Source: JAGPCK01 sp041675505
GTDB lineage: Bacteria; Bacteroidota; Bacteroidia; UKL13-3
Direction of reading: 5' to 3'
NCBI GenBank assembly: GCA_041675505.1
Contig: JBAYTR010000007.1
Location: 62,001 to 126,000, forward strand
Length of the DNA stretch: 64,000 nucleotides
The notes under the pieces: model-generated
The model's database searches: none
What the model saw: the letters and a program-made list of their open reading frames with translations, nothing else
Told to the model about the DNA's origin: nothing
Program-made: the position numbers and the translations under genes
Part shown: piece after piece, positions 47,272 to 55,037 of the stretch
Position numbering within the stretch: the stretch's first letter is position 1
Layout: every line of letters begins with the position of its first letter

Positions 47272-49246
47272 GTATAAAATAAATAAGAATGACAAAAGCA
47301 GAATTCTTTTAACAGAACTTTTACCCTATGAAGTTCCAATTCTTTTTTCCAATGAAGGTCTTTATAAATTTTATCAGGAGAAAGAGAAGAGTAATCCACC
47401 ACAATTAGTAACAAAACTACTTGATGTAAAGGACAGTGATTTTAAAATTCCCTTCTCTTACGACATTAAGAAAAGTACTGAAAGTAAGAGAACTCTTAGT
47501 TTGATACATCCTGCCATTCAACTAAAATTTATTCCTTTCTATCAAAAGTATGACGCCTTAATAATTCATCTTTGCAGCAGAAGTCCCATCTCTTTAAGAT
47601 TCCCATCAAAAGTTGCAACACATTTTTATTTCAAAAACAACCAACTCAATAATTCGGATAAAGAATCATCAATTGAAATAGAACAATCTGGTTTTGAAAA
47701 AGAGCAGATATTTTCTAGTTCCTATTTCGCATACAAAAAATATCCATTGCTTTTCAAGTTTTACGATTCGTATGAGTTTTTGCGATTAGAAAAAAAGTTC
47801 AAGCATCTTTTACAATTTGATATTTCAAAGTGCTTTGAAAGTATTTACACACATACAATTTCTTGGGCTGTTAAGGACAAGATGTTTGCTAAGGCAAATA
47901 CGAATAACAAATCATTTGAAGCTGACTTTGATAAGCTAATGCAAAAGTCAAATTATAACGAAACAAATGGAATATTAATTGGCTCTGAAGTTTCAAGAAT
48001 TTTTGCTGAAATAATTCTTCAGAAAATTGACTTAGAAACAATTGAAAAATTAAAACAAAAAAATTTACACTTTGGAGCTGACTATGCTGTAAGAAGATAT
48101 GTAGATGATTACTTCGTTTTTACTAATGATGAAAAAGCAGGAAAGGAAATTTTAAAAGAATTCCAATCTGAACTTGCGAAATTTAAACTTCATATCAATG
48201 CTTCAAAAACTGAAACAAGTAAGACCCCTTTTATTTCTGGAATTACAATTGGTAGAACGGAATTACAAAAACTACTTGACGATTTTTTTGAAAAATTCAT
48301 TCATTATGAAGAATATGAAGTACCTGCAACTGATGGAAGCGGCTCAGAAGTTAAAACCCGATTAGAATTTAAGGTAACAAGAAATAACAATACTACTGCC
48401 AATTGGATTGTTCGTGACATCAAAAGCATAATTAAAAAACACAACATTGAATATGAAAGTATTACTGGGCTAACCTTTTCAAGATTCAAAACAATTCTTT
48501 ATAAAATTTACAGGAATTACGAAACTTCCGAACTTACCGAAAAGAAAAAAGAGAATTTGACAAATTTTCTGCTTATAACATTTGATGTAATGTTCTTCCT
48601 ATACTCAATGGACTATCGAGTTAGGGCTACATACATAATGACACAAATTATTATTTCCACAAACAGATTTATTGCAAAATGCGGAGATGAAGTAAAGCAC
48701 TCGATTTCAAAAAAGATATATGATGAAACAGTTTACCTAATTAAAAACATTAAGCAGGATAATAGTCATCGCAATGTTGAACTATTGAATTTATTGATTT
48801 CACTCAAAGATTTAGGGGACGATTATTTACTACAAGCTGACGCATTAATTGACCTCCTTGATATAGAGAATCAAATTGAACACTTTACATATTTCCATCT
48901 GACTATTATTCTCTATTATATTCAAGACAATGTGCAATACGAGCATATCAAAAAGAAAATTGAACAAAGAATAATTTTTATAATCAATGATGACCCAAAT
49001 CCGTTTCATAAAACAGAACTTACTTGCCTCTTTTTTGACACAATAAGTTGTCCTTATTTATGCAGACTGACAAAGGAAAATCTTGTAGAAGTTGCTTTCA
49101 AGAAAATTGACAATACTGCGCCACTTGTTAGTGACAGAAATAGAGTAATTAATTATATTGCAGCACGAAATTGGTTTATTGATTGGAGCAAAGACATAGA
49201 GTTGGATTCAGTTCTACTTAAAAAGGAGTTAAGAACACCATATTAA
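47264..49246 (+). CDS. Reverse transcriptase, second of a pair (Drt3b/UG8-like)
   Basis: 660 residues, overlapping the first RT by 8 bp (translational coupling). RT core: motif A LLQFDISKCFESIYTHTI (Asp 186), B GILIGSEVSRIFAEIIL, C VRRYVDDYFVF (YVDD 279-282), D KLHINASKTE. The N-terminal 175 residues include YELL-type basic stretch and KRTLSLIHP. The C-terminal about 300 residues (350-660) are helical and without known catalytic motifs. A long C-terminal domain on an RT partnered with a shorter RT is the arrangement of DRT type 3, in which the RTs and an ncRNA protect against phage. I am sure of the RT assignment and fairly sure of the type. High A+T content suggests horizontal acquisition. 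Confidence 0.87.
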   Translation: MGRYKINKNDKSRILLTELLPYEVPILFSNEGLYKFYQEKEKSNPPQLVTKLLDVKDSDFKIPFSYDIKKSTESKRTLSLIHPAIQLKFIPFYQKYDALIIHLCSRSPISLRFPSKVATHFYFKNNQLNNSDKESSIEIEQSGFEKEQIFSSSYFAYKKYPLLFKFYDSYEFLRLEKKFKHLLQFDISKCFESIYTHTISWAVKDKMFAKANTNNKSFEADFDKLMQKSNYNETNGILIGSEVSRIFAEIILQKIDLETIEKLKQKNLHFGADYAVRRYVDDYFVFTNDEKAGKEILKEFQSELAKFKLHINASKTETSKTPFISGITIGRTELQKLLDDFFEKFIHYEEYEVPATDGSGSEVKTRLEFKVTRNNNTTANWIVRDIKSIIKKHNIEYESITGLTFSRFKTILYKIYRNYETSELTEKKKENLTNFLLITFDVMFFLYSMDYRVRATYIMTQIIISTNRFIAKCGDEVKHSISKKIYDETVYLIKNIKQDNSHRNVELLNLLISLKDLGDDYLLQADALIDLLDIENQIEHFTYFHLTIILYYIQDNVQYEHIKKKIEQRIIFIINDDPNPFHKTELTCLFFDTISCPYLCRLTKENLVEVAFKKIDNTAPLVSDRNRVINYIAARNWFIDWSKDIELDSVLLKKELRTPY

Positions 49247-49510
49247 AAGCTTGGGGACTGGTTACAGGACGGAGCATAATACTCATTTATAGACAAGGCA
49301 ATCTGATAAGATTACTAAGTAAATAATTGATGAATTGAGATTGCAAAATTTCAATACACACAAAGCCGAAATGTGCCAGTTCCTTTTTTAATGAATTGGA
49401 CCTCTGCTATCCTTAGTCTGCGACTATTGCTGTCCGGTAAAAAGTAATAAAAAAAATAAAAGGGGAGCCATTTTGGACTCCCATCTAAGTGTAGGCATAA
49501 CCTACGCTTT
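49247..49510 (+). other. Structured non-coding stretch after the RT pair (ncRNA/terminator candidate)
   Basis: There is no gene here. It holds a short alternating run ACACACA (49356-49362), then an A-rich run and two consecutive hairpins: GGGAG-CC/GG-CTCCC at 49463-49482, and AAG.GTAGG/CCTAC.CTT at 49487-49509 followed by TTTCATTT. The last hairpin can serve as the operon terminator. The region could also encode the DRT ncRNA. Confidence 0.4.
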
Positions 49511-49677
49511 TCATTTATGTAGCTTGTTGCTATACCGAACCGAACCTCAATAACATGCTCATAAACGCAACTTCAAAGCTTTTCAAACTATCCAGTTTAA
49601 TTTGCTTTTACAGCTTTTTATCACCAGTTTTACACTGCAAAGTTTGGATGTGTTTTTTCACACGCTGACGTTAGCGG
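49399..49677. repeat. Cassette-boundary-like repeat, copy 1
   Basis: It starts with CCTCTGCTATCCTTAGTCTG at 49401 and ends with a block ACAGCTTTTTATCACC (49610-49625), TTTTACACTGCAAAGT and CACGCTGACGTTAGCGG (49661-49677). Both blocks recur, closer together, at 50387-50506. The middle of this copy (about 200 bp, including the hairpins at 49463-49509) is absent from the other copy. Confidence 0.65.
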
Positions 49678-49730
49678 TAACTTTATGACTACACAATTAG
49701 AAACGTATAAACTAAAAATGATCTTGACTT

Positions 49731-50360
49731 ATGACACAAATAATAAATGAAATCATTTCTACGGTTTTACAAATCTTAGTATTTACTTTAATTCCATTTA
49801 TATTCTTTTTACTTCGAAAGGATAAAAATCTGAATTTCTTTAGATACATCGGACTTTACAAACCGACAACTAAGTCTCTAATATACGTAGTATTTGTTTC
49901 CTTAATTTTCCTCATTGCAGCCATAGGGATTACATTCATTGACAACAGCATTAAGGAAGTGCTGTTTTCACCGCATACGGTTACTGGCAAACTTCGCCTT
50001 ATGGGACTTAACGCCACCTCTGTGACAATACTTTTAATCATAGCGCTATTTAAGACATCCTTTGCAGAAGAGATACTATTTCGTGGGTTTATTGCAAAGC
50101 GTCTGATTAGTAAATTCGGATTCAATATTGGTAATGTTGCGCAATCTGCTGTTTTCGGTGTACTTCACTTATTGCTTTTTTCTCTTTTAATCAAAACTAC
50201 CTTTACTGCGTTGACATTTATCTTAATTTTTTCATCCTTGGCTGGATGGATTATTGGTTTTATAAAAGACAAATATGCAAATGGTAGTATTATTCCAGGT
50301 TGGGTAGCACATGGACTTGGTAACACCTTATCATACTTCATAATCGCCTTCATCCTATAA
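49731..50360 (+). CDS. CPBP-family intramembrane metalloprotease
   Basis: 209 residues, almost entirely hydrophobic with six or more membrane helices. The CPBP (CaaX protease/bacteriocin-processing, Abi) motifs are complete: AEEILFRGF (EExxxR), FGVLHLLLF (second motif His) and GSIIPGWVAHGLGNTLSY (third motif). Members cleave within membranes; some give bacteriocin self-immunity, some process prenylated proteins. No bacteriocin gene is visible nearby. The gene is A+T rich and is flanked by two related non-coding repeats (49399-49677, 50379-50506), so it looks like a mobile cassette. Cotranscription with the RTs is unlikely because of the 484-bp gap. Confidence 0.9.
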   Translation: MTQIINEIISTVLQILVFTLIPFIFFLLRKDKNLNFFRYIGLYKPTTKSLIYVVFVSLIFLIAAIGITFIDNSIKEVLFSPHTVTGKLRLMGLNATSVTILLIIALFKTSFAEEILFRGFIAKRLISKFGFNIGNVAQSAVFGVLHLLLFSLLIKTTFTALTFILIFSSLAGWIIGFIKDKYANGSIIPGWVAHGLGNTLSYFIIAFIL

Positions 50361-50378
50361 CCTGTGACAGAAAAGCAA

Positions 50379-50506
50379 CCGCTAACCCTCTCTGCTATCC
50401 TTAGTCTGTGCTAAGGTTTCTTTCTTTATACTTGATTATACAGCCTTTTATCGCCATTTTTACACTGCAAAGTGTAGATGAGTTTTTCACGCTTTGACGT
50501 TAGTGG
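50379..50506. repeat. Cassette-boundary-like repeat, copy 2
   Basis: It begins CCGCTAAC (50379-50386), continues CCTCTCTGCTATCCTTAGTCTG with a CCTTAG/CTAAGG hairpin, then has ACAGCCTTTTATCGCC, TACACT-gcaa-AGTGTA (hairpin 50461-50476) and ends GACGTTAGTGG. The outer CCGCTAAC and GTTAGTGG are inverted (one mismatch), an arrangement like the outer boxes of integron attC sites. No integrase gene is in the window. Confidence 0.65.
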
Positions 50507-50566
50507 TGATTAGAGAGCGAAACCAATCCGATAAATAAATTAACAAAATAAAACAGCATTCAAAAA

Positions 50567-51013
50567 ATGAGATTAAGAATACTACAACAGCAGGAAGATA
50601 AAACAGCTCATTTATTTGAATCAGCAGACTGCCAAACTTTGTTGCAGATGTATGAGGAGTATTACCCCCAAATAGGGTTCCATTTACCCTGGGTTGCTTA
50701 TCTTGTTGTACGAGAAAGTCAAGTAGTGGGTTCCTGTAGTTTCATCGGACAACCCCATGAAGGTAAAGTTGAAATTGCGTATTGGACATTCAAAGAATTC
50801 GAAGGACAAGGCATAGCCTCCTTTGCTTGTAAAGAACTCCTTAAAATAGCACAAAATGCTGACCCGAAAGTGACTATTACAGCGAAGACAGCCCCTGAAC
50901 ATAATCCTTCGACCAGAATATTAGAAAACAACAAATTCATTTTCACTGAAATTGTTCAGGATGATGAAATTGGTGATGCCTGGTTGTGGACATTAAAACC
51001 AAAAGAAAAATAA
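50567..51013 (+). CDS. GNAT-family N-acetyltransferase
   Basis: 148 residues, one GNAT domain. VEIAYWTFKEFEGQGIASFACKELL in pieces gives motif A with the acetyl-CoA pyrophosphate loop EGQGIA (about residues 85-90), and TAPEHNPSTRILENNKF is motif B. It transfers an acetyl group from acetyl-CoA to an amine; the substrate is unknown. It lies directly downstream of repeat copy 2 (61 bp after GTTAGTGG) and before the core genome resumes, so it may be another cassette-borne gene. It is less A+T rich than the RT genes. Confidence 0.9.
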   Translation: MRLRILQQQEDKTAHLFESADCQTLLQMYEEYYPQIGFHLPWVAYLVVRESQVVGSCSFIGQPHEGKVEIAYWTFKEFEGQGIASFACKELLKIAQNADPKVTITAKTAPEHNPSTRILENNKFIFTEIVQDDEIGDAWLWTLKPKEK

Positions 51014-51171
51014 TGAACTGCGAACAGCAAGGAACGAAACTTCAACACCGGCTTTTCTACCAAAAAATTTGCTCCCGATATTTGTGTAGAACCACGTTAC
51101 ATTGTTCATAACAGCTCCGGATAAACAAATGAAGATGTGCCCTGTCAGAATCAAAACATTTATGCACAAAA

Positions 51172-51197
51172 AAACGCGCTGAAACTTCAGCGCGTTT
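51172..51197 (-). terminator. Intrinsic terminator of the outer-membrane protein gene
   Basis: AAACGCGCTGAA (51172-51183) and TTCAGCGCGTTT (51186-51197) are a perfect 12-bp stem with a two-base loop. On the minus strand a T-run (complement of 51168-51174) follows. Confidence 0.92.
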
Positions 51198-51218
51198 AGT
51201 AAGAACAAAAGATCAACT

Positions 51219-52244
51219 TTAAAACGGCAAACGGATACCGATGGTAGGAATACTTCTTTTGTAGGAATCGCGTATAGAGCCGAAGCTAAAGCCTAAACCG
51301 TGCAGCTCGGTCACCAGTGCAAAACGGTAGGCCGTTCCTTTAAAACCTTCATTAAGACCTTTCTCGGGGCCCACAATAACACCTCCTTCTATTCCAAACC
51401 AATACGGTTTACCGCCCATGTCGTTCATGTTAAAAGCTATGCGGCCATCGTAACCAATGTTGTGAGTAAAGCCGTTGAACTTTCCTGCACTAAAATCACT
51501 GAACACATAACTCATCATGGCACCGCCAAAAGAAACACTTGGAACACCGTATTTATTGCGCAGCATCACCTTGGCCTCAAAACCTATAGTGGGTGTCCAC
51601 TGGTTGCCTATGAGGTAAGCATTGATGTCGGGAGAAATTTCAATGGAGCCCTGTTTGGCACTTTTTGTTTTTCCGAGAGTGTAAACGTTATTTTCTCTGT
51701 TCAGTTCCATGCGGTAATTGCGCTTTTTTTCTCTTTTATGTGACAGCAGTGTTTTCATGGCACTATCAACACTATGCTGTTGCAGGAGGGTAATTTTATC
51801 GGCAGTTTCTAAATACAGGTGCAGTTCCACCGCAGCTCCCAAATCATATACCGTGTAGTGGTAAGCCGGCAGATTTTCATCTAAGCGGTAAGTCTCCTTG
51901 CTCAGGTCGAACTCTTCTTCAGTAAATTCATTGTTCTGCATTTTTAGCCTGCGTTTACCTTCGGTCTGTACCAGGTAGTGCATGGTTTGCGGCCAGTTGC
52001 TGTAGTCTTTTCCCGCATTGGCGCGTTGTGCATCGGCCACAAACAGGGTGAGCAAAGAATCAGCTTTTTTGTAGCTACTCATTTGTCCGAAAGAGCGGGC
52101 GATAAGGCGTACCTGGTTGTTTCCTTCCAGTCGAACTACCAGAGTATCGCGCATTGATTTGGGTTCGTCTTCTGCCTGAGCAGTAAAGGCGCTTAGAAAA
52201 GTAAAGGCAATAATGAGCCTGCATGTGTTAAACATGTTTTTCAT
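51219..52244 (-). CDS. Outer-membrane beta-barrel-like exported protein
   Basis: 341 residues. A signal peptide (MKNMFNTCRLIIAFTFLSAFTAQA) precedes a helical/charged N-terminal half (about 26-190), and a C-terminal half of amphipathic beta strands (GFEAKVMLRNKYGVPSVSFG, YVFSDFSAG, FNGFTHNIGYDGRIAF, YWFGIEGGVIVG) ending SIPTIGIRLPF with a terminal Phe, the usual barrel signature. It follows an ECF sigma and a probable anti-sigma gene on the same strand with a 26-bp gap, so it may be their target or sensor. Function unknown. Confidence 0.78.
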   Translation of the reverse strand: MKNMFNTCRLIIAFTFLSAFTAQAEDEPKSMRDTLVVRLEGNNQVRLIARSFGQMSSYKKADSLLTLFVADAQRANAGKDYSNWPQTMHYLVQTEGKRRLKMQNNEFTEEEFDLSKETYRLDENLPAYHYTVYDLGAAVELHLYLETADKITLLQQHSVDSAMKTLLSHKREKKRNYRMELNRENNVYTLGKTKSAKQGSIEISPDINAYLIGNQWTPTIGFEAKVMLRNKYGVPSVSFGGAMMSYVFSDFSAGKFNGFTHNIGYDGRIAFNMNDMGGKPYWFGIEGGVIVGPEKGLNEGFKGTAYRFALVTELHGLGFSFGSIRDSYKRSIPTIGIRLPF

Positions 52245-52270
52245 GGGTATGATATTTAAGGGTTAGTAAA

Positions 52271-52909
52271 TTAAAAGTTTTTTCGAAACTGAACAGGTGT
52301 TGGTTGGCTACCGGATGATTGTGCCGCAGTAGAATATAAGTTGAACCTGAACGAGAATTTTTGTTTGCCGGTGGTAGTTTGTTGCACAACTACGGGTGCG
52401 TTTAGCGGGGTATCATCAAAGTCAACCTCGGTGAACCGTATTTTTTTTTGCGACACTACGGGAGCTGATGCTAAAAGTAAGGTGGTGGTATCTACTGCAA
52501 GAACTACTTCTTCCGGTTGGTGAACAGGAACCTGAGCAGGAGCAACAGCCAGTTGTACCGCAGGCGAAACCTGTTTAGTTCTTTTAGTGTGTGTTTGTTT
52601 TACAGCAACTACCGGAGTTTCTGATACCTGAACAGGAGCAGCAATTACTGCAGTATTTTGCAAACGACCTGCATAGTGTTGTGTGTTAAAATCAACGGAG
52701 GTATAATCAGGTTGCACTAAAACAAGCAGTGCAATAGTAGCGGCAATACCTGCAGGAATAAAATACAGCCACTTACTTTGTTTCTTCTCAGCAGGTGCAG
52801 CGGTCATCAACAACTCGAACTTGGATGACATGGAAGGAGCATAACCCTCAGGCAAGGTATCGAGGCTGTTAAGCTTTTGTTGAATGATATTATTTTCCAA
52901 GAGTTCCAT
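52271..52909 (-). CDS. Probable membrane-anchored anti-sigma partner
   Basis: 212 residues from ATG 52909; an ATG at 52924 would add five residues. A cytoplasmic N-terminus (about 1-45, LNSLDTLPEGYAPSMSSKFELL) is followed by one membrane helix (WLYFIPAGIAATIALLVLV), then a periplasmic Pro/Val/Gln-rich, low-complexity tail. It overlaps the sigma factor gene by 20 bp. This position and shape are typical of anti-sigma factors of ECF sigmas, although the N-terminal part is short and lacks a recognisable zinc anti-sigma motif. The call rests mainly on context. Confidence 0.65.
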   Translation of the reverse strand: MELLENNIIQQKLNSLDTLPEGYAPSMSSKFELLMTAAPAEKKQSKWLYFIPAGIAATIALLVLVQPDYTSVDFNTQHYAGRLQNTAVIAAPVQVSETPVVAVKQTHTKRTKQVSPAVQLAVAPAQVPVHQPEEVVLAVDTTTLLLASAPVVSQKKIRFTEVDFDDTPLNAPVVVQQTTTGKQKFSFRFNLYSTAAQSSGSQPTPVQFRKNF

Positions 52910-53450
52910 ACATTTCTTTGTCATTAATTGAAATCAATTCTTTTAAGCGGGCCTTTGCTTTCATGTACTGTGTTTTGCTGGTGCTTTCCTGTATACCCAA
53001 CATCTCAGCAATTTCCTTATGCGAATACCCTTCCACCACAAAAAGGTTGAGCACTGTGCGGTAACCTTCGGGCAATTGCAATATGAGCCGGTACAAATCT
53101 TCAGCAGCCATTTGTTGCAACACATCACTTTGATCGGGCAACTCGTGCACGGTTTCTTCGGGCATCAGGTAAAAGTTATTCTTCTTGCGCAACTCCATCA
53201 GCGATTCGTTCACCATCACTTTTCTCACCCACATAAACAGGCTGTGCTCACCGGTATAATTAAACGTGTTCATCTGTTGAAAAACTTTCATCATGCCCCG
53301 CATCAAACAATCTTCTGCTTCGGCTGTGGAAACCACATAACGCTGACATACTCTGAACATGGGAGCGTAAAGGCTTTCGAACAGGTGCTTTTGCGCGGCC
53401 CGGTCTCCCTTTTTGCATTGTTCAATCTGATGTTGGGTAAATGGTTTCAT
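52890..53450 (-). CDS. ECF-family RNA polymerase sigma factor
   Basis: 186 residues. Region 2 (FESLYAPMFRVCQRYVVSTAEAEDCLMRGMMKVF..., with the DCLMRG variant of the usual DxxQE) binds core polymerase and the -10, and region 4 (LPEGYRTVLNLFVVEGYSHKEIAEMLGIQESTSKTQ) binds the -35. It directs transcription of an unknown regulon in the cytoplasm. A promoter lies at 53472-53504, and the thioredoxin-like gene diverges from the same 133-bp gap. Confidence 0.94.
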   Translation of the reverse strand: MKPFTQHQIEQCKKGDRAAQKHLFESLYAPMFRVCQRYVVSTAEAEDCLMRGMMKVFQQMNTFNYTGEHSLFMWVRKVMVNESLMELRKKNNFYLMPEETVHELPDQSDVLQQMAAEDLYRLILQLPEGYRTVLNLFVVEGYSHKEIAEMLGIQESTSKTQYMKAKARLKELISINDKEMYGTLGK

Positions 53451-53471
53451 TGCCTTTCAACTGCTAAAATG

Positions 53472-53504
53472 CAAAGGTGCAGGTAAAAGTTGCCCGGCCA
53501 CAAA
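53472..53504 (-). promoter_or_regulatory. Promoter of the sigma factor operon
   Basis: On the minus strand TTTG (53501-53504) and CACCTTTG (53472-53479, one mismatch to TAnnTTTG) are separated by 21 bp. The -7 element is 21 bp before the ATG at 53450. Confidence 0.5.
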
Positions 53505-53536
53505 ATATTTATGTAAACCACTGTTTTTCTGTATTT

Positions 53537-53544
53537 TATTTTTG
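53537..53544 (+). promoter_or_regulatory. -7 promoter element (TATTTTTG) of the thioredoxin-like gene
   Basis: Exact match to TAnnTTTG, 39 bp before the ATG at 53584. There is no TTG at the -33 distance. Confidence 0.5.
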
Positions 53545-53583
53545 TCTTTGAAGAAACTAACCAACAAAACTTAGCTTTGAAGC

Positions 53584-54195
53584 ATGACTAAAGCAACTGA
53601 TTTAAATTTTGAATTTTACTTTACCCGCGGACTTACCTATGCGGAATATTATGACGGACACGTGGCCAAAATTGCTGCAGAGCACTTACTGCCCGTAGCG
53701 GAACAAGACCACTACCTGCATTACATTGAACTCAACCTGCACCGCGTAAACCGATTGAACACTACCTATAAACCGGATGCAGAATTAACCGCAATTATTG
53801 ACGGGTTGAAGCAACCGTTGCGCTGGTTAATTATCAGTGAATACTGGTGCGGAGATGCTGCACAGAATGTTCCCGTGTTGGCGGCTATTGCGCAGGCCTC
53901 AAAAGGAAAAATAGATTTGCGACTTGTTTTCAGAGATAAAAACCTTGAGTTGATGGATGCCTTCTTAACCAACGGCACCCGAAGCATCCCTAAGCTGATT
54001 CAGTTGAATGAAGCTTGGGAAGTGATGAGCACCTGGGGCCCGCGACCTGAGGTTGCACAAAATTTGGTAATAGAGTTAAAAGCAAACCCTGAAACAGCGG
54101 ATAACTATGCTGAGCAATTACACTTGTGGTATGCTAAAAACCGTTCGGAGGAATTGGTAAAAGAAATATCAGCTTTGCTGCAAAGCAGTAGTTAA
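53584..54195 (+). CDS. Thioredoxin-fold protein with one active-site Cys
   Basis: 203 residues, no signal peptide, so cytoplasmic. A helical N-terminal part (to about 75) precedes a thioredoxin-like core with LIISEYWCGDAAQNVPVL (WCGDA in place of WCGPC, about residues 86-90), DLRLVFRDKNLELM and the cis-Pro loop GTRSIPKLIQL. The second Cys of CxxC is missing, so it cannot form the usual internal disulfide. This is characteristic of the Thioredoxin_9 group. Substrate unknown. It overlaps the convergent SDR gene by 4 bp. Confidence 0.87.
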   Translation: MTKATDLNFEFYFTRGLTYAEYYDGHVAKIAAEHLLPVAEQDHYLHYIELNLHRVNRLNTTYKPDAELTAIIDGLKQPLRWLIISEYWCGDAAQNVPVLAAIAQASKGKIDLRLVFRDKNLELMDAFLTNGTRSIPKLIQLNEAWEVMSTWGPRPEVAQNLVIELKANPETADNYAEQLHLWYAKNRSEELVKEISALLQSSS

Positions 54196-55037
54196 ACTTT
54201 TTTAAGGGCACGCTCAATCAGCTCTTGAGTTACATCACGGAGTTGCTGTAGGTTCACTCTGTTGTAAGCTGCTTCAATTGACCTTATTGGTTTTTTGTCC
54301 TTAAAGTACAAGCCGCTGTATTGAGCTGCTTCAGGTGAAGTAGCCAGCCAGATGATGGTCTCTGCACCTTTTTCAGGTGTGCGCATGAGCCAACCGAATT
54401 GCCGGAATGCTATACCCAACAGGCCATCCACTCCGTTGCCAAAATTGGTGTTCACACCGCCCGGATGCATGGCATTCACGGTGATGTGGGTTCCTTTCAA
54501 TTCTTCAGCCAATTGGTTCGTGAACATGATGTTGTAGAGTTTGCTGTTGCTGTAGGCCAGTATGCCACTGTATTTTTTCTCCAGATTCAAATCATCCCAA
54601 TTCAGTTTGCCCAGTTTTGATGCTTCACTGGCTACATTAACAATACGTGCTTCGGGAGTATTTTTTAATAAAGGCAACAGTAAATTGGTCAACTGAAAAT
54701 ACGCCAGGTGATTGGTAGCTAAGGTGAGTTCATACCCGTCAACCGAGGTATATCTTTTTGCAATGTAAGCGCCTGCATTGTTGATGAGCACATCTATTTT
54801 AGTAAAGCTCCCGGTGATTTCTTCGGCCAAATTTTTTACTGCTTTAACCGAAGACAGATCACACAAAAATAAATGCAATGAAGCTTGCGGGTAAAGTGAT
54901 TGAAGCTCCTTTAATGTAAGTTCACCTTTCTCCTTGCTACGACAAACCAGTATAACCTCATATCCTTTCTCCGCCAGTGCTTTTGCGGTCACTTTTCCCA
55001 TGCCGCTACTCGCACCGGTTACAATGGCTGTTTTCAC
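54192..55037 (-). CDS. Short-chain dehydrogenase/reductase
   Basis: 281 residues from GTG 55037, which overlaps the stop of the upstream gene as GTGA. The Rossmann motif TGASSGMGK at residues 7-15, NNAG at about 87-90 and the catalytic YSNSK at about 155-159 are all present. A fold segment with NAMHPGGVNT follows. It uses NAD(P)H to oxidise or reduce an alcohol or ketone. The size and the motif pattern resemble the retinol dehydrogenase-like SDRs, but the substrate is unknown. Confidence 0.92.
   Translation of the reverse strand: MKTAIVTGASSGMGKVTAKALAEKGYEVILVCRSKEKGELTLKELQSLYPQASLHLFLCDLSSVKAVKNLAEEITGSFTKIDVLINNAGAYIAKRYTSVDGYELTLATNHLAYFQLTNLLLPLLKNTPEARIVNVASEASKLGKLNWDDLNLEKKYSGILAYSNSKLYNIMFTNQLAEELKGTHITVNAMHPGGVNTNFGNGVDGLLGIAFRQFGWLMRTPEKGAETIIWLATSPEAAQYSGLYFKDKKPIRSIEAAYNRVNLQQLRDVTQELIERALKKV

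Noticed and set aside
45988..49246. Group II intron or retron origin of the RT genes
   Set aside because: Motifs are YVDD and GLPRG rather than YADD and PQGG; there is no maturase or endonuclease domain, no intron RNA domain V that I can see, and no msr/msd-like structure adjacent.
49399..50506. A complete integron
   Set aside because: Only two cassette-like boundaries are present, copy 1 lacks a clear outer CCGCTAAC box, and no integrase gene or attI-like site is visible.
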